From Pseudomonas fluorescens (lineage in GTDB: Bacteria > Pseudomonadota > Gammaproteobacteria > Pseudomonadales > Pseudomonadaceae): a stretch of DNA of 64,000 bases. The stretch covers positions 124,001 to 188,000 of the forward strand of contig NZ_JSAK01000031.1 in NCBI RefSeq assembly GCF_000802965.1, given 5' to 3'. Positions 52,962 to 61,825 of the stretch are shown one piece after another. Every line of letters starts with the position of its first letter. The stretch's first letter is position 1. A model generated the notes under the pieces. That model saw only the letters and a program-made list of their open reading frames with translations. It had not been told where the DNA came from and did not search any database. A program made the position numbers and the translations under genes.

Positions 52962-55403
52962 TCAGAACTCCGGCGTGTACTTCACGCTGAACATCACGTT
53001 GCGCGGATCGCCGAAGTTGTTGTTGCCGCTGAGCTGGTTGTAGGCCGCCGTGTAGTAGTGTTTGTCGAACAGGTTGTTGGCGTTCACCGCCAGCCCGATT
53101 TCCGGCGTCAGCTGGTAGCCGACGCGGGCACTCCAGACGGTGTAGCCCGGTACGTCGTAGGTGTGTTCATAGCCCAAGGTATGGCTTTGGGTGGTGAAGC
53201 CCAGCCCGGTGCTGACACGGTTCCAGTCGCCGCTGAACTGGTAATCACCCCAGGCCCGCAGCATGTGCTTGGGCGTCCAGGTGCTGAAGACCTTGCCTTC
53301 GTTTTCCGGGTCGTCAAGGTACTTGGTGGTGTTGTAGGTGTAACCGGCAAACAGCTGCAAACCGGTGAGCACTTCGCCGCTGATTTCCGCGTCGACCCCC
53401 TGGCTACGCACTTTTCCCGCCGCTACCGAGCAGTACCAGCCGTCGCAGGCGAAGCCCGAAGACAGGTCGTTGAGCGCACGGTTTTCCTGGTCATAACGGA
53501 ACACGGCCAGGGAAGTGTTGACGCGGCCATCCATCAGCTCGCCCTTGAGGCCGACTTCGTAGTTACTGCCGATCACCGGCTTGAGCATCGAGCCGCCGGC
53601 GTCGCGCACGGTCTGTGGTTCGAACACGTCGGTGTAGCTGGCATACACCGCCCATTCGCGGTTCAGGTCATAGATGATGCCGGCGTAAGGCGTGACTTCT
53701 CCGGATTCAGTAGCGGTGCTCTCCGGATTTTCGGTCACTACGTCGCTGAACGCGACCTGAGTCCATGACTTGTAGCTGTAGTCGTACCAGCTGACCCGCG
53801 AGCCCAGCACCAGGGTCAACGGATCGATCGGCTTGACCCGCCAGCTGCCGTACAACCCTTTTTGCCGAATGTCGTATTTGCTCGGTGTTGCACGACCGCC
53901 GGGGGTATTGAGCAAACCGTCGTAGCTGATTTCCGGGCGGTCGTGGTTGATGCCGAAAATCGTGTCAGTGCTGTTATTGAAGGTTCGGGCGAACTTGTCG
54001 TCCGAGGTGTACTTGGAGTAGTTACCGCCGATCATGACTTCGTGCTGCATGGACAAGGCGTCGAAGTGGCCGATGAGGTTCGTGTCCAGACCGAGCTTGG
54101 TCGCGTCGAAATCCGTCACGAAGTCAGCGTATTGCACGCCGCTGCCATCGGCCTCGAGGCCATCGCCGCTACTTTGCAGCCGCTGGTTCTTCGACTTGTT
54201 GTTTTCCGTCATGTGCACGGCGCCGACCTTGAAGGCCCAATCGTCGTTGAAGCGGTGCTCCAGATCGGTGTAGACGGTGGTGACATCGATGTCCGAATGG
54301 TTCCAGCGAGCGCCGGTGTAGGTGGAACGGGAGACGTCGAGCGGTTTGCCATCGGAGTAGCGTGGCAGGCCGCGGATCATCGGGCGCGACTCGCCATCGG
54401 AATAGCTGACGGCCACGCCGAGGGTGGTGTCCTCACGCACGTCGATGTCCAGCGCGCCGTACAGCGAGTGGGTCTTGCTCCATTCATAGTCGATGAAGGA
54501 ATCACTCTGATCCTCGTCGGCCACGAAACGGCCACGCACGGTGCCGATCTGGTTCAGAGGCCCGCCAGCATCCAGTTGCAGGCCGTAGTGATCCCAGGAG
54601 CCGGCCTTGGCAGTGACCGTCACGGTGGGTGCAATCTGACCGCGCTTGCGCACCAGGTTGATGGCGCCGCCGGGGCTGCCGGTGCCTTGAAGCAAACCGG
54701 ATGCGCCGCGCAGCACTTCCATACGGTCGAAGAAGATCAGGTCCTGGGTGGCCCAGTTACCCAGCGCATAGGTATTGCGTGGGATCGGCACGCCGTCGTA
54801 CTGCCAGTCATCGATCTGGAAGCCGCGCGAGGTCAGGATCAAGCCCTTGCCCACGCCCTGAACGCCGACCAGACCAGTCGTTTTGTTCGCCGCGTCTTTG
54901 AGGTCGGTGAGATCCTGATCGTCCATTTGTTTGCGGGTCATCACAGTAACTGACTGCGGAATTTCCTTGAGGGTATGCGTGCCCTTGCCGATAGTCACCG
55001 CACGCGCGGCGTAGGATCCCGAGCCTTCGGTTGTGGCGTCGTTGCTGTTTTCGATGATGTTGGTCGCACCCAGTTGCAGGGTGGTGTCACTGGTCGCAGT
55101 CAGCTCGACGCTGAAGTTGCCCTGTTCGGTCACTCGCAACTGCAGGCCGCTGCCCGTTAGCGCCGTCTGCATGGCCTGTTCAGGCGACATCCGGCCGACG
55201 ACGGCGGGTGCCTGCTTGCCCTGCACAAGGGCTGGCTCCAGCGAAATGATATGTCCGCTCTGGCTGGCAATGGCGTTCAGCGTACTGGCGAGCGGGCCGG
55301 CGGGCAGGTTGAAGGGCAGGGTTTGCGCCTGCGCCAGCGTTGAACCTGCCAGGCTTGCCAGGGCAACGGCGACGGAAAGTGAGTGGGACCACGGGTTGAA
55401 CAC
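52962..55403 (-). CDS. TonB-dependent siderophore receptor with STN signalling domain
   Basis: An 813-residue outer-membrane receptor. After a signal peptide (about 1-26) comes an STN domain (about 28-100, starting LPFNLPAGPLASTLN), a plug (about 130-240, with EIPQSVTVMTRKQMDD and GSPGGAINLVRK) and a 22-strand barrel ending FSVKYTPEF. The STN domain allows surface signalling to the FecR/ECF pair encoded just upstream, so the receptor's ligand, an iron-siderophore, should switch on its own gene. GGAG precedes the ATG. The ligand type is not determined; resemblance is to FpvA/FhuE-like receptors. Confidence 0.94.
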   Translation of the reverse strand: MFNPWSHSLSVAVALASLAGSTLAQAQTLPFNLPAGPLASTLNAIASQSGHIISLEPALVQGKQAPAVVGRMSPEQAMQTALTGSGLQLRVTEQGNFSVELTATSDTTLQLGATNIIENSNDATTEGSGSYAARAVTIGKGTHTLKEIPQSVTVMTRKQMDDQDLTDLKDAANKTTGLVGVQGVGKGLILTSRGFQIDDWQYDGVPIPRNTYALGNWATQDLIFFDRMEVLRGASGLLQGTGSPGGAINLVRKRGQIAPTVTVTAKAGSWDHYGLQLDAGGPLNQIGTVRGRFVADEDQSDSFIDYEWSKTHSLYGALDIDVREDTTLGVAVSYSDGESRPMIRGLPRYSDGKPLDVSRSTYTGARWNHSDIDVTTVYTDLEHRFNDDWAFKVGAVHMTENNKSKNQRLQSSGDGLEADGSGVQYADFVTDFDATKLGLDTNLIGHFDALSMQHEVMIGGNYSKYTSDDKFARTFNNSTDTIFGINHDRPEISYDGLLNTPGGRATPSKYDIRQKGLYGSWRVKPIDPLTLVLGSRVSWYDYSYKSWTQVAFSDVVTENPESTATESGEVTPYAGIIYDLNREWAVYASYTDVFEPQTVRDAGGSMLKPVIGSNYEVGLKGELMDGRVNTSLAVFRYDQENRALNDLSSGFACDGWYCSVAAGKVRSQGVDAEISGEVLTGLQLFAGYTYNTTKYLDDPENEGKVFSTWTPKHMLRAWGDYQFSGDWNRVSTGLGFTTQSHTLGYEHTYDVPGYTVWSARVGYQLTPEIGLAVNANNLFDKHYYTAAYNQLSGNNNFGDPRNVMFSVKYTPEF

Positions 55404-55493
55404 AGCATTCTCCTGAAGGTGTAAGTGTCAGGAGATAGGTGGGATGAGAAATGAAAACCGGACACAAATAAGAGTCATTTTCAAAAAATATTT

Positions 55494-56471
55494 TTATAGA
55501 GGGGATTTTGCGCGGATCAACGTCAGCCACGGGCTGCAGTGATCCACCCGGATTGGCAGGGTTTCAGCCAGCGCGGCGAAGGTTCGGGCGGGGTCGTTCA
55601 GCGGGAATACACCCTGGACGCGCAAGTCGCGAACTTCGGGGGATACGCGGACAAAACCGCGACTGTAGGGACGCAGGGCATCGACGACTTTTTCCAGCGG
55701 CTCGTCCAGCACGTTCAGCCGCCCACTCAGCCAATCGGCGCGATAGCGTTGATCGCCGACCACCGGGTCGATCCGACGGGCGTAGAGCAGGGCAGACTCT
55801 CCCTCTTGCAAGTCACGCCGGGTGCCATCGAAGAGTTTGGCTTCGACGGAATGTTCCAGCACCACCACGCGACTGGCGTCTTGCTCTTGGGCGACCAGGA
55901 AACGCGTACCCAACGCACGTATTTCACCTTGGGCAGTGCGTACTCGCAGGGGACGCTTGGGATCGGATGCAACTTGAATGACCAGTTCACCGTGACGGAG
56001 GATGACCAGTCGTTGCTGGTCGTCGAATTGCAGGTCTACGGAACTGTCAGCATTGAGGCTCAAGCGGCTGCCATCGTCCAGACTGAAGTGTTCGCGCTGG
56101 CCCCGTCCGGTGTGCAGATCGGCGAGCAAGCTGTCGCCCAACGGGCTATGTGCTCCCAGCCATAAACCACCACCCAGCAGACCAAGACCGGCGATCACCC
56201 GTAGCGCATCACGCCGCGACGTCTGTGGTTGCAATAGAAGTTGGCGGGCATGTTCGGAGTGACCGGGCAAACGTCGGTCGAGGGCACGAACCGTGTTGAA
56301 GGACCCGCCAATGCGCTCCTGCAATCTTGCCCAGGCTTGAGCGTGCGCAGGGTCCTGACTCAACCAGGTGTTGAAACGTTCTTGCAGTGCAGGAGTGGGC
56401 GAACCGGCGCGCAGGCGCACCATCCAGTCAATGGCCTGCTCGCTGACAGGGTTCAGGCGCGGCTTGCTCAT
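55494..56471 (-). CDS. FecR-family anti-sigma/signal transducer
   Basis: A 325-residue membrane anti-sigma factor. The cytoplasmic DUF4880-type segment (about 8-50, EQAIDWMVRL) precedes a single hydrophobic helix near 90-110, then the periplasmic FecR domain (about 125-215) and a C-terminal STN-interacting region. The start at 56471 overlaps the sigma gene stop (ATGA), so they are translated together. It should relay the receptor signal to the ECF sigma factor. Confidence 0.92.
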   Translation of the reverse strand: MSKPRLNPVSEQAIDWMVRLRAGSPTPALQERFNTWLSQDPAHAQAWARLQERIGGSFNTVRALDRRLPGHSEHARQLLLQPQTSRRDALRVIAGLGLLGGGLWLGAHSPLGDSLLADLHTGRGQREHFSLDDGSRLSLNADSSVDLQFDDQQRLVILRHGELVIQVASDPKRPLRVRTAQGEIRALGTRFLVAQEQDASRVVVLEHSVEAKLFDGTRRDLQEGESALLYARRIDPVVGDQRYRADWLSGRLNVLDEPLEKVVDALRPYSRGFVRVSPEVRDLRVQGVFPLNDPARTFAALAETLPIRVDHCSPWLTLIRAKSPL

Positions 56472-56974
56472 GGTGCCGACTCGCTCAGGTAGCACTGCAG
56501 CAACGCCTGTTTCATGTAGCGGCTGACAGTGCGTTCCGACAGGCTCAGTTTTTTCGCGATCGCCACGTAACTCATGCCGTCCAGCTGGCTGTAGAGGAAG
56601 GTCGCTTTAACCACCATCGGCAGGCCATCCAGCGCCCGGTCGATGGCGACCAGGGCTTCGATCAGTTGCAGCTGTTCTTCCGGGGAAGGCGCCAGTATCT
56701 CGGGCAGGGTGGACAGGCGTTCCAGATAGGCCAGTTCCAGTTTGCGCCGGCGATGCCGGTCAAAGATAAGCCGTCGGGCGATGGTCGAGAGATAGGCACG
56801 AGGTTGTTCGATGCTGTCGGGATCGACGCGGGCTACCAGCATCTGGCAGAACGTATCGGCGGCTGTGTCCTCGGCGTCCGCGTGATTGCGCAGCCGTCGC
56901 TGAATATGCTGCAGCAGCCAACGGTGGTGATCGCTGAAAAAGTAGCTCAGCTTGCTGGTCGAAGGAGGTTGCAC
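56468..56974 (-). CDS. ECF sigma factor of the FecI (iron) type
   Basis: A 168-residue sigma-70 family protein with region 2 (about 8-75, DAEDTAADTFCQMLVAR) and region 4 (about 110-160, LDGMSYVAIAKKLSLSERTVSRYM). Paired FecR and receptor genes make it an iron-starvation sigma factor. It starts at GTG (56972-56974) with a weak ribosome-binding site. A Fur-like box lies immediately upstream, so low iron should derepress it. Confidence 0.93.
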   Translation of the reverse strand: MQPPSTSKLSYFFSDHHRWLLQHIQRRLRNHADAEDTAADTFCQMLVARVDPDSIEQPRAYLSTIARRLIFDRHRRRKLELAYLERLSTLPEILAPSPEEQLQLIEALVAIDRALDGLPMVVKATFLYSQLDGMSYVAIAKKLSLSERTVSRYMKQALLQCYLSESAP

Positions 56975-56994
56975 CGGTCGTCATTCCGAATGGT

Positions 56995-57015
56995 AGTGTG
57001 AATCGTTCTCAATAC
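56995..57015 (-). promoter_or_regulatory. Fur-like box upstream of the ECF sigma gene
   Basis: On the minus strand 57013-56997 reads ATTGAGAACGATTCACA, close to the Pseudomonas Fur consensus (GAGAAtgATTc core). It lies about 23 bases upstream of the sigma start codon, embedded in an outer dyad GGTAGT/ACTACC. Confidence 0.65.
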
Positions 57016-57085
57016 TACCTTCGTGGGACGAGTGACCGCAATCGATGGCTTCGACGAGCAGGGATATGTTTTACCGCTTCAACGT

Positions 57086-57544
57086 TTACTTATCGTTATT
57101 GGTCGTGCGAATGAGGTTATTGCGCAGCGCCACGATTGCCTGCTGCATTTGCACGAAGTCGTCGGGATCCAGGCCTGTCTGCGGGAAGCCGTCTTCCGAG
57201 AGGCCTTCGCGCAGTTTTCGACCTTCTTTGGTCAGGCTGATGCGTACCTGGCGTTCGTCTTCCGGATCACGCTGGCGCAGCAGGTAACCCATCGCTTCGA
57301 GTTTCTTGAGAATCGGGGTGAGGGTGTTGGATTCAAGGAACAGCTTTTCCCCGAGGCTGCCGACCGTCTGGTTGTCTTGTTCCCACAGCGCCACGAGGGT
57401 GATGTATTGCGTGTAGGTCAAACCGAGCCGTTCGAGCATCGGCTTGTAGGCTTTACCGAACGCCAGGTTGGTGGAGTAGACCGCAAAACACAGGAAGTCG
57501 GAGAGCTTCAGGTCCAGGGCGGAGGTCTTGTCGGTGGTTTTCAT
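57086..57544 (-). CDS. ohrR: Organic-hydroperoxide-sensing MarR regulator OhrR
   Basis: A 152-residue MarR protein of the OhrR subgroup. The peroxide-reactive cysteine is C19 in FLCFAVYSTNLAFGKAYKP, and the DNA-binding wing has EDERQVRISLT. Oxidation of the cysteine by organic peroxides releases DNA. Two ohr genes lie upstream on the same strand. An operator-like sequence (TCGTATGCGA, 57596-57605) is 52 bases before the start, suggesting autoregulation. Confidence 0.93.
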   Translation of the reverse strand: MKTTDKTSALDLKLSDFLCFAVYSTNLAFGKAYKPMLERLGLTYTQYITLVALWEQDNQTVGSLGEKLFLESNTLTPILKKLEAMGYLLRQRDPEDERQVRISLTKEGRKLREGLSEDGFPQTGLDPDDFVQMQQAIVALRNNLIRTTNNDK

Positions 57545-57591
57545 GGGCGTTCTCTTTGATCAAGGACGGATGTCTTGCAAAGCTGAAACTA

Positions 57592-57608
57592 TACGTCGTA
57601 TGCGATGG
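57592..57608. promoter_or_regulatory. OhrR operator candidate (ohrR promoter)
   Basis: The core TCGTATGCGA (57596-57605) resembles the perfect palindrome found before the first ohr gene. It lies upstream of ohrR where repression would be autoregulatory. Confidence 0.5.
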
Positions 57609-57692
57609 TGTCGGAAGTGCTCCAATACCTCGTCCCACAAAGGCCGACGGCCGGTGCCGGGTATGACCCAGGCGAACCGGCCGCGCGGGGCG

Positions 57693-58145
57693 TTACGCGG
57701 TGATGACATTCAGGGCCACATCAATGTTGCCGCGGGTGGCCTTGGAGTACGGGCAGATGGAATCGGCGATGTGGGCCAGTTCGGTCGCGACATCCTGTGC
57801 CAGGCCCGGCGCGCGCAGGGTCAGGCGGGCTTGAAGGAAGTAGGCCGCTCCGGTCTGGCCGAGGTCCACTTCGATATCGACGGACAGGTCCGCCGGCAGC
57901 GCGATGTTGCGTTCGGCGGCCACAAGTCCTACCGCCGCGGTGTAGCAGGCCGACCAGGCGCCGGCAAACAGTTGCTCGGCTTTCGGGTGCGGCTGGGTGG
58001 CTGCGAAAACGTGCGCCGGTTGGGCACTGCCGGGCGAAGACAGGACGATGTCGAGGTTGCCGTTATGACCGCGCAACGTCTTGTCGGCGTTGCTGTGGGT
58101 GGTGTGGGTTTTGCCGGTGGCCAGTACTTTTTCGATCTTGCTCAT
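57693..58145 (-). CDS. ohr: Organic hydroperoxide resistance protein (Ohr), copy 1
   Basis: A 150-residue Ohr/OsmC-fold thiol peroxidase with both reactive cysteines, C67 (WSACYTA) and C131 (SICPYSKATRGN). It reduces organic hydroperoxides using lipoyl proteins. ATG 58145 is chosen over a frame that extends into the operator. It lies 148 bases upstream of ohrR on the same strand. Confidence 0.95.
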   Translation of the reverse strand: MSKIEKVLATGKTHTTHSNADKTLRGHNGNLDIVLSSPGSAQPAHVFAATQPHPKAEQLFAGAWSACYTAAVGLVAAERNIALPADLSVDIEVDLGQTGAAYFLQARLTLRAPGLAQDVATELAHIADSICPYSKATRGNIDVALNVITA

Positions 58146-58187
58146 GATGATTTCCTCGGATTCAAACAATTTGTAAGTCGCACGCGA

Positions 58188-58209
58188 ATACATCGCATGC
58201 GATATGTAT
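58188..58209. promoter_or_regulatory. OhrR operator candidate (between the two ohr genes)
   Basis: The core ATCGCATGCGAT (58192-58203) is a perfect 12-bp palindrome, extended by ATAC and GTAT flanks. It lies 43 bases before the copy 1 start codon in a 73-base gap after copy 2, implying that copy 1 has its own regulated promoter. Confidence 0.6.
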
Positions 58210-58218
58210 GTTGTGAAA

Positions 58219-58671
58219 TTACTCGGTAATAACGTTCAAGGCCACGTCGATGTTGCCGCGGGTGGCTTTGGAGTACGGGCACATCTGGTCAGCTGCATGG
58301 GCGATTGCCGTCGCGGTGTCGAGTGCGATACCCGGTAAGCGAAGGGTGATCCGCGATTGCAGGAAGTAGGCGTTCCCGGTCTGACCCAAGTCGACTTCAA
58401 TATCCACGGACACGTCTGCCGGCAGCTCCACCTTGAATTCTTTGGCTGCCAGGCCAACGGCGGCGATGTAGCAGGCCGACCAGGCGCCGGCGAACAGTTG
58501 CTCGGCGGTCGGGTGCGCTTGGGTGCCGGTGAAAACGTGGGCCGGTTTAGTGTTGCCGGGCGACGAGAGCTCGATGTCGAGGTTGCCGTTATGGCCGCGC
58601 GATGTATTGCCAGCGGCGCTGAGGGTGGTGTGGGTTTTGCCGGTAACCAGGACTTTTTCGATCTTGCTCAT
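58219..58671 (-). CDS. ohr: Organic hydroperoxide resistance protein (Ohr), copy 2
   Basis: A 150-residue Ohr protein with C67 and C131 conserved, roughly two-thirds identical by eye to the tandem copy 1, so the pair looks like a gene duplication or a paralogous import. Differences cluster at about residues 17-25 and 76-88, near the substrate pocket edge. The start has the common GTG-flanked leader. An operator-like sequence lies 55 bases upstream. Confidence 0.94.
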   Translation of the reverse strand: MSKIEKVLVTGKTHTTLSAAGNTSRGHNGNLDIELSSPGNTKPAHVFTGTQAHPTAEQLFAGAWSACYIAAVGLAAKEFKVELPADVSVDIEVDLGQTGNAYFLQSRITLRLPGIALDTATAIAHAADQMCPYSKATRGNIDVALNVITE

Positions 58672-58710
58672 GGGGTGAATCCTCGACGGTGCAGTTTAGT
58701 TTGATTTAGA

Positions 58711-58740
58711 GTCGTATACGTTTGTATCGCATCCGATGGA
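58711..58740. promoter_or_regulatory. OhrR operator candidate (ohr copy 2 promoter)
   Basis: ATCGCATCCGAT (58726-58737) differs by one base from the palindrome at 58192-58203, and a partial copy, TCGTATACG (58712-58720), lies beside it. Confidence 0.5.
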
Positions 58741-58825
58741 AATGATCTTCGCGCAGAACCCATTCCACGTCAATAGGTCTTTTCATGCCTTGGCGACGAA
58801 CGGCCAGAATCAATGGCGAATGAAA

Positions 58826-58860
58826 AAAGCCCGCTGAAGGCGAATGCTTCAGCGGGCTTT
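58826..58860 (-). terminator. Intrinsic terminator after the EamA gene
   Basis: AAAGCCCGCTGAAG (58826-58839) and CTTCAGCGGGCTTT (58847-58860) form a 14-bp stem with a seven-base loop; on the minus strand it is followed by a run of six T. Confidence 0.92.
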
Positions 58861-58895
58861 GTTCTTGGTTTGGAGTCGTATGTTCGAGGCTTTTA

Positions 58896-59876
58896 TCAGC
58901 CGCGTTTCGAAACTTCGGTGACGGGGCGCTCTACACGGGGTGTGTCGGTGGTCTTGCGATAGGTCAACAATATGATGCCTGTGACGACAATCACGCCGCC
59001 CAGCACCTGGCCTGCGCTGAGCATCTGGTCCAGCACCACCCAACCCATCAGCAGCGTCGCGAGGGGTTCGATGTTCATCACCGGCGCATTCTTCGCCATG
59101 TCCAGGCGTGGCACGGACATGAACAACACAATAAAACCTGTGCCGTAGAGCACCACCAATGTGGCAAGCGCAAACCACCCGGTGCTGCTGGCCGGCAGGT
59201 TCAAGCCACCCGGGAGGGCTCCGGTCATGCCCGCGAGGTTAACGCTGCTGAAGACGATGAAAATGGTCAGTAGGCTGCGCACTGACCCGCGTACCTGAGG
59301 CAATTTGTGATCGGTGATCCATAACGCACAGGCAAATACGCTGGCAGCGCCGAAGGCGAGCGCCACACCGAGCAACCATTCCGGCCCCGCGCTGGCGTTG
59401 GATGAAAGGCGCCCCGGTACATCCAGCACAAACACCAGCCCCAGCAAAATCAAACCCATCAGCGCAGCGGTGCGGGCGCTCGGCCGCGGCCCACCCAGCG
59501 CCCAGGTGAGCAGTGCCAGCAAGATGGGGAACACGTTGGCCACCAGCAGCGCCAGCGCCACCGGCACCCGCGCGACCGCCGAGTACAAACACAGGCTCTG
59601 GGCGGTGATCAGCAACCCCAGCAGCAACTGCCAGCGCCAGGCGCCAGGTGGCAAGCGCAGGCTCTGACGTTGCCACAGCACCAATGCGGCCAATACCAGC
59701 AGCGTGCCGCCAGAACGCATCAGGATCGCCAGTAACACCCCGGCACCATCATCGAATGCGACGCGAGCGGCCACATGGTTGCCGGCGAAAGCACATCCCA
59801 TGCACAGCAAAATCAATACGGCGAGGTGGCGAGGAAAGGGCGCAGGCGCTTCATCCATGGAGGTCATGCGGGTCAT
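58896..59876 (-). CDS. EamA/DMT-family transporter
   Basis: A 326-residue protein with ten predicted membrane helices in two EamA repeats (about 20-140 and 170-300). EamA proteins usually export metabolites or amino acids; the substrate is unknown. The ATG at 59876 is the middle of three candidate starts (59867 and 59858 also in frame). A TTGT-cgt-ACAA operator-like dyad lies upstream. Confidence 0.9.
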   Translation of the reverse strand: MTRMTSMDEAPAPFPRHLAVLILLCMGCAFAGNHVAARVAFDDGAGVLLAILMRSGGTLLVLAALVLWQRQSLRLPPGAWRWQLLLGLLITAQSLCLYSAVARVPVALALLVANVFPILLALLTWALGGPRPSARTAALMGLILLGLVFVLDVPGRLSSNASAGPEWLLGVALAFGAASVFACALWITDHKLPQVRGSVRSLLTIFIVFSSVNLAGMTGALPGGLNLPASSTGWFALATLVVLYGTGFIVLFMSVPRLDMAKNAPVMNIEPLATLLMGWVVLDQMLSAGQVLGGVIVVTGIILLTYRKTTDTPRVERPVTEVSKRG

Positions 59877-59930
59877 GGCAGGTTCTCGAATCAAATGCAC
59901 CACCGCGAAAGTGGGCGAGTGTTTTTATTA

Positions 59931-59945
59931 TGTTGTCGTACAACT
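59931..59945. promoter_or_regulatory. GntR/FCD-like operator upstream of the EamA gene
   Basis: GTTGT-CGT-ACAAC (59932-59944) fits the TNGTNNNACNA pattern of FadR/FCD-type GntR regulators. It is next to a minus-strand CATAAT (-10 like, 59926-59931), 55 bases from the start codon. No GntR gene is present in the window. Confidence 0.4.
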
Positions 59946-60065
59946 GAGGGCCGTTTGTACCTCGTTTGATTTGAATGGACAAGGGTAAAAGGCTGTATCG
60001 AAGGTTTTGCAGGACTTTGATGGGTAATGTTGATTGACAGATTGAGTCGAGGTGATCGTATGACT

Positions 60066-60968
60066 CTAGGTTTGGCGCCCGCCCAAGCGCAGCAACTCTT
60101 GCTGAACAAAATCCGCAAACAATTTGATCCTGATCGGTGTGAGCGCGCCAAACGCATGCAGCGAATGAATCGCCATCGACGGCAAGCGTTGCTCGACCAG
60201 CACCTGCTGCAGCGCACCTGAATCCAGATCTTGCTGCACGGTGCATTTCATCAGGTAGGCGATGCCCATGTCGCCTAACGCGGCGGCGCGCAAGCCGAAG
60301 CCCGAGTCCAGGCCTATTCGTCCACGTGGGACCAGGGTTTCACCGTTTTCAAAGACGATGGGCATTGTTCGCCCGTTCAGTTGATAGCGGGCGAAGGGCA
60401 GGGCGCGCAGGTCTTCGATGGAGGTCGGTGTTGTCCATTCGCGCAGAAACGCCGGGGAGGCGACCAGTGCCATGTCGAGGTGGGCGAGGGTGCGGCTTTT
60501 CAAGTCACTGTCGACAAGGGTACCGACGCGGAAAATCACATCGTAGCCTTCACGAATCACATCTACGTGATGATCGAGCAAGGTCAGGTCCAGCTCCACG
60601 TCGGGGTGTTCGGCGAGAAATACCGAATTGATCTGCGGCATCAACAACCGCCCCAGTTCGCTGGGCATGCTCACCCGTAAGTGACCACTCGCGCCGCCGG
60701 TATGGCGCAACGCGTCGGCAGAATCATCGATGGCTTGCAGCAGCGGTGCGACACGCTCGAAAAACGCCTGGCCTTCGGGCGTCAGACTGAGCATGCGCGT
60801 GGAGCGGCGAAACAACTTGGCGTTGAGTTCTGTTTCCAGCCGGGCAATGCCTTTTGATATCGCCGATGGCGTGGTGCCTGCGTTGCGCGCGGCGGCGCTG
60901 AACGAGCCGGCTTCGACCGCACGGACAAAGGCAATCAGGCTGGCCGACTGGTTCAACAGGCTGGGCAT
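60066..60968 (-). CDS. LysR-type transcriptional regulator
   Basis: A 300-residue LysR protein with the N-terminal helix-turn-helix (about 10-65, GSFSAAARNAGTTPSAISK) and a periplasmic-binding-like effector domain (about 90-295). It belongs to the AaeR/CrgA-type group, common beside oxidoreductase genes. The start at 60968 is set by family length; 22 further residues are in frame. It is divergent from the SDR gene, its probable target. Confidence 0.92.
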   Translation of the reverse strand: MPSLLNQSASLIAFVRAVEAGSFSAAARNAGTTPSAISKGIARLETELNAKLFRRSTRMLSLTPEGQAFFERVAPLLQAIDDSADALRHTGGASGHLRVSMPSELGRLLMPQINSVFLAEHPDVELDLTLLDHHVDVIREGYDVIFRVGTLVDSDLKSRTLAHLDMALVASPAFLREWTTPTSIEDLRALPFARYQLNGRTMPIVFENGETLVPRGRIGLDSGFGLRAAALGDMGIAYLMKCTVQQDLDSGALQQVLVEQRLPSMAIHSLHAFGALTPIRIKLFADFVQQELLRLGGRQT

Positions 60969-61068
60969 CTTGTGACTCCAGGGCACAACAGATGTGCCCT
61001 TTGCGGGACTGGTTGGCAGGTGGGCGAGCGCCATAATACTGCGCTACTTCAACAAGCGGAGTCAGCAA

Positions 61069-61818
61069 ATGCAACGTCTTCAAGGAAAGGTCGCGGTCAT
61101 CACGGGCGGCAACAGCGGGATTGGTTTGGCCTCGGCGTGCCTGTTCGCCAAAGAGGGCGCACAAGTGATTGTCACGGCGCGTCGGCAAGACGTGCTGGAC
61201 GATGCCGTCCGCCAGATCGGCCATGGCGCGATTGGCATCAAGGGCGATGTCGCAAGCCTTGAGCATCATGCCGACGTGGCCGGACAAGTCCGGGAGCAAT
61301 TCGGTGCGCTGGATATCTACATGGCCAACGCCGGGGTGATCACCCTGACACCTTCGCATCAGGTCACGCCCGAAGCATTCGACGCGCAGTTCAACATCAA
61401 CACGCGCGGTGTCTTCTTCGGTGTGCAGTCGGTCATGCCCTTGATGCGCGACGGCGGCAGCATCATTTTGACCAGTTCCCTGGCCGCCACAAAAGTGCTC
61501 GACGGTCACGCGGTATATGCCGGTTCCAAGGCTGCCATCGCGGCATTCGCCCGAAATTGGGCACTGGAACTGCGCTCACGGCGGGTTCGCGTCAACGTGC
61601 TGAGCCCTGGCCCGGTGAACACTTCCATCATTGGCAAACTGGGCGTCTCGGAAGACGACCGCCCAGGGTTCATGCAGATGATGGCGGACATGATTCCCGC
61701 GGGCCGTCTCGGCGAGTCGGAAGAGCTGGCGAAAGCCGCGTTGTACCTGGCGTCCAGCGACAGTTCGTTCGTCAACGGCATCGAATTGCATGTGGACGGC
61801 GGCATGTCGCTGGTCTGA
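61069..61818 (+). CDS. Short-chain dehydrogenase/reductase
   Basis: A 249-residue classical SDR. The cofactor motif is TGGNSGIG (12-19), NAG is at 87-89, and the active site is S136/S137 with Y150-x3-K154. GCGGAG lies upstream of ATG 61069. Such enzymes interconvert alcohols and ketones; the substrate is unknown. Its stop is only seven bases from that of the convergent Rof gene, with no terminator between. Confidence 0.92.
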   Translation: MQRLQGKVAVITGGNSGIGLASACLFAKEGAQVIVTARRQDVLDDAVRQIGHGAIGIKGDVASLEHHADVAGQVREQFGALDIYMANAGVITLTPSHQVTPEAFDAQFNINTRGVFFGVQSVMPLMRDGGSIILTSSLAATKVLDGHAVYAGSKAAIAAFARNWALELRSRRVRVNVLSPGPVNTSIIGKLGVSEDDRPGFMQMMADMIPAGRLGESEELAKAALYLASSDSSFVNGIELHVDGGMSLV

Positions 61819-61825
61819 GTCATTA

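Noticed and set aside
53862..54953. 363-codon plus-strand frame over the TonB receptor
   Set aside because: The minus strand has a complete receptor with STN, plug and barrel; the plus frame has no start signal or domain.
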